Shown in pieces: positions 30,759 to 33,868 of a stretch of 33,868 nucleotides of DNA. The number at the start of each line of letters is the position of its first letter. Within the stretch, counting starts at the first letter, position 1. The translations under genes and the position numbers were made by a program. The stretch is from the NCBI RefSeq assembly GCF_029433295.1, contig NZ_JAQTHV010000006.1, positions 1 to 33,868 on the forward strand. Reading direction: 5' to 3'. The notes beneath the pieces are model-generated. The model was not told the DNA's origin. It made no database searches and saw only the letters and a program-made list of their open reading frames with translations. The DNA comes from Bifidobacterium sp. ESL0784. Lineage in GTDB: Bacteria; Actinomycetota; Actinomycetes; Actinomycetales; Bifidobacteriaceae.

Positions 30759-30792
30759 TGCCGCAGTTCCAGCTGCGGCATTTTTATTTTTT
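30759..30792 (+). terminator. Rightward intrinsic terminator inside the early operon
   Basis: TGCCGCAG / CTGCGGCA (8-bp stem, 6-nt loop) is followed on the plus strand by TTTTTATTTTTT. It is a textbook terminator facing against the early operon, in the 104-bp gap between the Cro-like and HTH genes. It would stop rightward transcription from the left side before it reaches the switch. On the minus strand it is only a hairpin with no U-tract. Confidence 0.7.
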
Positions 30793-30803
30793 GTGAATCC
30801 TTT

Positions 30804-31064
30804 CTATGCGGCTTCCGTAACGGCGGAGGTTTTTTGCTTTTCGGCTTTGATAGCGTCATCAAGAATTTTTACCGGGTCCGCACCAACGGTTTGGGCCGTG
30901 GCGATGAACTCACTGAGACGCATGTCATCGCTTTTGAGATGTTTCGCCACACTCAGCCGGTTGATTCCGACCGCTTGTGCGATCTTTGTCTTCGGCACCT
31001 CTGCGAGTAATGATTGGACTCGAAGGCTTTTCACGGCCGAAGCTGCTGTGTTGTCATGTGACAT
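30804..31064 (-). CDS. Cro-like early regulator (HTH)
   Basis: An 86-aa protein. It carries a helix-turn-helix near residues 28-55 (KTKIAQAVGINRLSVAKHLKSDD) and a C-terminal Lys/Ala-rich tail. I chose the ATG at 31064; a GTG at 31082 would add six residues. Neither has a Shine-Dalgarno site. The TTGACA at 31097-31102 with an AATATA-type -10 (31072-31077) would place the transcript start at or next to the ATG, so the mRNA may be leaderless. Divergent from the repressor across shared operators, it fits the Cro role and heads the early operon. Confidence 0.75.
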   Translation of the reverse strand: MSHDNTAASAVKSLRVQSLLAEVPKTKIAQAVGINRLSVAKHLKSDDMRLSEFIATAQTVGADPVKILDDAIKAEKQKTSAVTEAA

Positions 31065-31189
31065 CAATACATATATTGTCACCTGGCAACAATGATTGTC
31101 AATTGTTTCGGCGTGTTGCCGCCTGACAACACTCTTTTTAATTTGTGATTTTTTGCTGTCAGGTGCTATCGTTTGTCACATGGCAACAA
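31051..31189. promoter_or_regulatory. Lysis/lysogeny switch: operators and divergent promoters
   Basis: Two near-identical sites, TTGTCACCTGGCAACAA (31076-31092) and TTGTCACATGGCAACAA (31173-31189), differ at one base. Related sites are GTTGCCGCCTGACAAC (31115-31130), an inverted weaker copy at 31153-31169, and TTGTCATGTGACA (31051-31063). Leftward promoter: TTGACA (31097-31102) with AATATA (31072-31077), spacing 19. Rightward promoter: TTGTGA (31143-31148) with TATCGT (31167-31172), spacing 18. The last operator covers the repressor start codon, so autoregulation is likely. Confidence 0.72.
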
Positions 31190-31641
31190 AAGTGAGTTGG
31201 AACAAATTTGATTTCGCTGCAAGTGAGACGCTTGACAAATTAATGTCCGAAACCGGTATTTCATATCGAGAAATGGAAAATCTTACCGAAGGGGAGATTA
31301 CTTATAGCAGAATTCGAGATATACGAATTGGCAGAAGGGCGCCGGTCAGATTATCAGAATTTATTCTTTTATGTTCTATTAACCATTGTCTTCCACAGCA
31401 GGGTCTTCAGATGGTACTCGACCGAGTGAAACAGGATGAGCAAAAGGAATATGACGATGAAAACGAACGCATAAGTCGTGAAAAATGGGAATCTGCTAAT
31501 AGTTTGATTTCATCTGAATCAAAGGATGATGTCCCCACGGATGACGATCGTTATCGTGCTCTCCACGCCGGTGATTTGGGTCTTGCGGCGAAGCAGGGTG
31601 ATATTGAGGCTGAGCAGCAGGCGTATGAGGAGATGCCATGA
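31180..31641 (+). CDS. Phage repressor (CI-like, no protease domain)
   Basis: A 153-aa protein. The chosen ATG has no ribosome site but lies eight bases after a -10 box, as for a leaderless mRNA; a longer reading from 31096 would cross the operators and is rejected. Residues about 10-60 form a DNA-binding domain (SETLDKLMSETGISYREMENLTEGEITYSRIRDIRIGRRAPVRLSEF). The C-terminal half is acidic and linker-like (DDENERISREKWESAN ... ESKDDVPTDDD), without the Ser/Lys self-cleavage domain. The next gene, an ImmA/IrrE peptidase with an ATGA overlap, probably cleaves it on induction. Confidence 0.82.
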   Translation: MATKVSWNKFDFAASETLDKLMSETGISYREMENLTEGEITYSRIRDIRIGRRAPVRLSEFILLCSINHCLPQQGLQMVLDRVKQDEQKEYDDENERISREKWESANSLISSESKDDVPTDDDRYRALHAGDLGLAAKQGDIEAEQQAYEEMP

Positions 31642-32039
31642 CGGATATCGAGGCGTTTGCCCGACGACGGGCGAGGGTTTTGGTGTTGCCGATGGGCAAG
31701 GGTTTCAAAGGCGCCTATGACTTCGAACGCGACACCATCTACCTTTCGGACAAGCTTACGGACGTGCAGCATAGATGCGTGCTCGCCCACGAGCTTAGTC
31801 ACGCTATACATGGCGATAAGGGATGTCGCAACAGTCATGATGTTGTAGAGCTGCGTGCCGATGTGGAGGCCGCCAAGATGCTTATCGATCAGGCGGATTA
31901 CATGCAGGCGGAGCAGTGTTGCGATAATCCTACGTGGATTGCCCGCGAGTTGGGCGTTACCGTCGATCTGGTTCGTGCTTATCGTTACTGGTTGCATGAG
32001 AGTATGCCGAGAATTTGTTATGACGATTTGGTGAGTTGA
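31638..32039 (+). CDS. ImmA/IrrE-type metallopeptidase
   Basis: A 133-aa zinc protease translated together with the repressor (ATGA overlap). AHELSHAIHGD holds the HExxH motif (H51, E52, H55), and ELRADVEAAKML (71-82) supplies the third zinc ligand. GAYDFERDTIYLSDKLTDVQ upstream is the usual N-terminal strand pattern. In ICEBs1-type systems ImmA cuts the repressor after DNA damage or quorum signals; the same role is inferred here from the pairing. Confidence 0.88.
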   Translation: MTDIEAFARRRARVLVLPMGKGFKGAYDFERDTIYLSDKLTDVQHRCVLAHELSHAIHGDKGCRNSHDVVELRADVEAAKMLIDQADYMQAEQCCDNPTWIARELGVTVDLVRAYRYWLHESMPRICYDDLVS

Positions 32040-32064
32040 AAGGAATATTTAAAGGAGGAAAGAG

Positions 32065-32550
32065 ATGGAAGAAATTGAATCGGTCAAGAAACAGAACAAG
32101 ATTCTAAAAATTGTCATTGTTGTCATTGTTGTGATTGTGATAGTAGCCGTTGTGGTGGCGGGTGGTTTGACCTATTCCAAACACAGAGAAATAGCTGCAG
32201 AACAGCAGCAGCAACAAGTTGCTGCGGAAAAGAAAAAAGAAAGACTCATGCTGGATAAGAATATGCTGCATGGCGCATCTCAATGTCCGGTTACTGAGGG
32301 GATTGACAGCGTGAAACTAGGGGACAATGGAAAGTCTTTGACTTATTCGCGTGATTACAACTATGTCAACGGCTTCGATTGTGTGGCTGAAGATATAGAA
32401 GTTCCAGACTCCATCAAAGAGGAAATCGAATCAACAACAATATTATCCGGTCGCCAAACCGACGATTGGGGAGATTTTCATGTCTCGTGGATTGCCCATG
32501 GTCCTGGCGTGGGGATGACGGTTACCTTCAGTCTTAAACAAAATCTTTAA
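32065..32550 (+). CDS. Membrane-anchored protein, candidate superinfection-exclusion or conversion factor
   Basis: A 161-aa protein with AAAGGAGGA before the ATG. After a charged start (EEIESVKKQNK) comes a strong hydrophobic anchor (about 14-35, rich in I/V) and a Gln/Glu/Lys coiled stalk (44-60). The outer domain has two Cys (about residues 74 and 110) that may form a disulphide and a beta-rich C-terminus (DFHVSWIAHGPGVGMTVTFSL). It is noticeably AT-rich. Located between protease and integrase in the lysogeny module, it is probably made in lysogens. The exclusion role is inferred from position and topology only. Confidence 0.7.
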   Translation: MEEIESVKKQNKILKIVIVVIVVIVIVAVVVAGGLTYSKHREIAAEQQQQQVAAEKKKERLMLDKNMLHGASQCPVTEGIDSVKLGDNGKSLTYSRDYNYVNGFDCVAEDIEVPDSIKEEIESTTILSGRQTDDWGDFHVSWIAHGPGVGMTVTFSLKQNL

Positions 32551-32631
32551 TTAAATATTCTTATGATTTGTTCTTTCGGAAATTCCGGAAGGCTTAGTTT
32601 CCTATACCTCAAACAGGAAAGGAGTTGGAAC

Positions 32632-33810
32632 ATGGCGGTCATCAAACAATATAAGACAGCCAAAGGAATACGATACCGAGTCCGCTATATGAAGCCGGAT
32701 CATACCGAGACCAGCAAACGCGGGTTCAAGCGGAAACGTGACGCGGAGCTATGGGCATCAAGCCATGTGACCGTGGCCATCGCCAATGACGACTATATAG
32801 ATCCAGGCAAGGGGAAGGTCACGGTAGGTCAGCTTTACGAAGCATGGTATGCCGGCCACAGATCCTTGTGGAAGCCCTCCATGGCCCACACCACGGAGGT
32901 CTCATGGCGGACTCACGTAAAAGACACATGGCAGAACGTACCCATCAAGAATGTGACCCGCAGCAATGTTCAACGCTGGATCAGCGGGCTTGCCGGTGAA
33001 CGCAGTGCCAGCACCACGCTCAAAGCCTACGGGATACTTAAAGGTGTGGTCGATGACGCTCTGAAGGACAGACGCATCTCGCGTGATCCTTTGGAGGGTA
33101 TCAAACTGCCCAGAAAACCGAAACGAAAGTCTCGGCGCGTTTATCTGACGATTCCACAGCTGATTGCGTTCGCCGACGAGTGCCGCAACGCCCAGGAAAG
33201 AGGCGAGGAGCGGCGTGCCTTGATTCTCCTGCTCGGATTCTGCGGACTTCGTTGGGGCGAGGCTGCGGCGCTTCGTGTCGGTGACGTCGATTTCCTCAAG
33301 CACAGGATAGAGGTGGTCGGCAATGTCGTGAGAATCGGCTCCAACGAGATTGAAGGCACCCCCAAAAGTGGACAGGGGAGAAGTGTGCCGATGCCTAGAA
33401 TCGTGGAATCTGCTCTGCTTGAGGTCTGTGCGGGCAAGGCGGAGAATGATCATGTATTTCTTGACCCCTCCGGCCACACGATCAAACCCCAGTCGGTCGC
33501 CGACCTGAAAGGGAACCGTACCTGGTATGTCTCGGCGTTGAGACGTCTCGGATACCTGCCCGAGGATATGCCTTCACCCCATGATCTGAGGCACACCGCG
33601 GCTTCTATAGCCGTGCACGCCGGCGCCAACGTGAAAGCCCTTCAGAGGATGCTTGGCCATGCATCTGCAGCTATGACGTTGGATGTGTATGCAGACTTGT
33701 TCGATTCCGATCTGGACGACGTTGCCCGGATGATCGATGCAGGTGTCGAAGTGGAGACTGGAATAAAAACCGGCCAAAAACCGGCCAAAAAGTCTCTAAT
33801 CAAAAAATGA
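32632..33810 (+). CDS. int: Tyrosine integrase
   Basis: A 392-aa site-specific recombinase with AGGAAAGGAG before the ATG. Residues 1-60 form the arm-binding AP2-like domain (RYRVRYMKPDHTETSKRGFKRKRDAELW). Residues about 63-150 form the core-binding SAM-like domain. The catalytic domain carries R207 (GLRWGE), the beta-hairpin lysine K245, H317 and R320 (HDLRHT), H343 (LGHAS) and the nucleophile Y353 (DVYADL). The gene ends at a terminator 37 bp before attR. The last codons include the CCGGCCAAAA repeats that are also found near attL. Confidence 0.96.
   Translation: MAVIKQYKTAKGIRYRVRYMKPDHTETSKRGFKRKRDAELWASSHVTVAIANDDYIDPGKGKVTVGQLYEAWYAGHRSLWKPSMAHTTEVSWRTHVKDTWQNVPIKNVTRSNVQRWISGLAGERSASTTLKAYGILKGVVDDALKDRRISRDPLEGIKLPRKPKRKSRRVYLTIPQLIAFADECRNAQERGEERRALILLLGFCGLRWGEAAALRVGDVDFLKHRIEVVGNVVRIGSNEIEGTPKSGQGRSVPMPRIVESALLEVCAGKAENDHVFLDPSGHTIKPQSVADLKGNRTWYVSALRRLGYLPEDMPSPHDLRHTAASIAVHAGANVKALQRMLGHASAAMTLDVYADLFDSDLDDVARMIDAGVEVETGIKTGQKPAKKSLIKK
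33770..33790. repeat. Right arm-type repeat inside the integrase C-terminus
   Basis: Two tandem CCGGCCAAAA units, identical over 21 bp to 130-150. They encode the TGQKPAKK end of the integrase and lie 57 bp from the attR core. In the excised circle the order would be this repeat, core, left repeat, in the same direction. They are probable arm-binding sites for integrase or excisionase. Confidence 0.55.
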
Positions 33811-33841
33811 ACCCTTGAAATCATTGCGATTCCAAGGGTTC
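33809..33841 (+). terminator. Integrase terminator
   Basis: GAACCCTTG (33809-33817) pairs with CAAGGGTTC (33833-33841), a 9-bp stem with a 15-nt loop that begins within the integrase stop codon. No U-run follows, so strength is uncertain, but its position between int and attR makes termination likely. Confidence 0.6.
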
Positions 33842-33847
33842 GAATGT

Positions 33848-33868
33848 GTGGGCAATAAGGGATTCGAA
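33848..33868. other. attR: attR core (right attachment site)
   Basis: Exact second copy of the 21-bp core at 1-21, located 37 bp after the integrase stop. On the minus strand the core begins with the T-loop TTCGAAT and runs toward the acceptor end, so the 5' part of the tRNA should continue in host DNA right of the window, and the gene should stay intact after integration. TTCGAAT at 33840-33846 and ATTCGAA at the end of the core form an inverted pair that could be the two integrase core sites. Confidence 0.9.

Noticed and set aside
31096..31179. Longer repressor start at 31096
   Set aside because: It would translate through the operators and promoter and adds a Cys/Leu-rich stretch absent from repressors; the ATG at 31180 fits the promoter.
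1..33868. CRISPR arrays, insertion sequences, complete tRNA or rRNA genes
   Set aside because: No regularly spaced repeats, transposase genes or complete cloverleaf sequences were seen; the only tRNA-like sequence is the 3' fragment in the att cores.

Overview
The window is one complete temperate siphophage genome integrated as a prophage, cut exactly at its two attachment-site copies. The same 21 bp stand at 1-21 and 33848-33868. On the minus strand this core reads like the 3' end of a tRNA gene (T-loop TTCGAAT, then a T-stem and acceptor strand), so the element probably sits in a host tRNA whose body lies just right of the window. The GC-rich codon use, strong AGGAGG ribosome sites, frequent GTG and TTG starts, and the style of the proteins (r1t-type holin, GH25 lysin, LtfC-like tail protein, tyrosine integrase) suggest a high-GC Gram-positive host, most likely Bifidobacterium. 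That host call is from recognition only; no search was run. || Layout from left to right. (1) 1-152: attL, a long hairpin across the host/phage junction and a putative integrase arm site. (2) 153-1509: a terminator-isolated accessory cassette on the minus strand: a DUF4417 protein, a small basic His-rich protein that looks like a toxin, and a small acidic protein that looks like its immunity partner. (3) 1704-3563: lysis module (holin, GH25 endolysin, two further small membrane proteins). (4) 3627-12545: tail genes, with an SGNH-hydrolase tip/fibre protein, minor tail proteins, Dit-like protein, 1186-aa tape measure protein, two tail-assembly chaperones joined by a -1 frameshift at CCCAAAA, and the major tail protein. 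(5) 12580-20356: neck, capsid, scaffold, MuF-like, portal and large terminase. (6) 20417-21091: a lone plus-strand gene wedged between the two terminase genes, then the small terminase. (7) 21296-31064: the early operon, minus strand: Cro-like regulator, HTH/excisionase-like protein, membrane protein, RusA resolvase, several small zinc-motif proteins, RecB-like nuclease, SSB-like protein, an iteron-rich putative origin, a helicase-primase with unusual domain order, a conserved gene broken by an in-frame TGA, and a zinc/HTH protein directly before a candidate late promoter. (8) 31051-31189: lysis/lysogeny switch with repeated operators. (9) 31180-33810: plus-strand lysogeny module: repressor, ImmA/IrrE protease, AT-rich membrane protein, integrase, then attR. 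|| How it works together. The repressor and its protease partner presumably hold the divergent operators. On induction the leftward early operon makes replication and recombination proteins, and the zinc/HTH protein is well placed to switch on the late operon that runs from the small terminase leftward through head, tail and lysis. Gene junctions are almost all ATGA/GTGA overlaps or a few bases, so most starts here are fixed by translational coupling plus a Shine-Dalgarno site. The least expected parts are the left-end toxin/immunity-like cassette, the plus-strand gene inside the terminase pair, the inverted order of helicase and prim-pol domains, and the nonsense-interrupted conserved gene.
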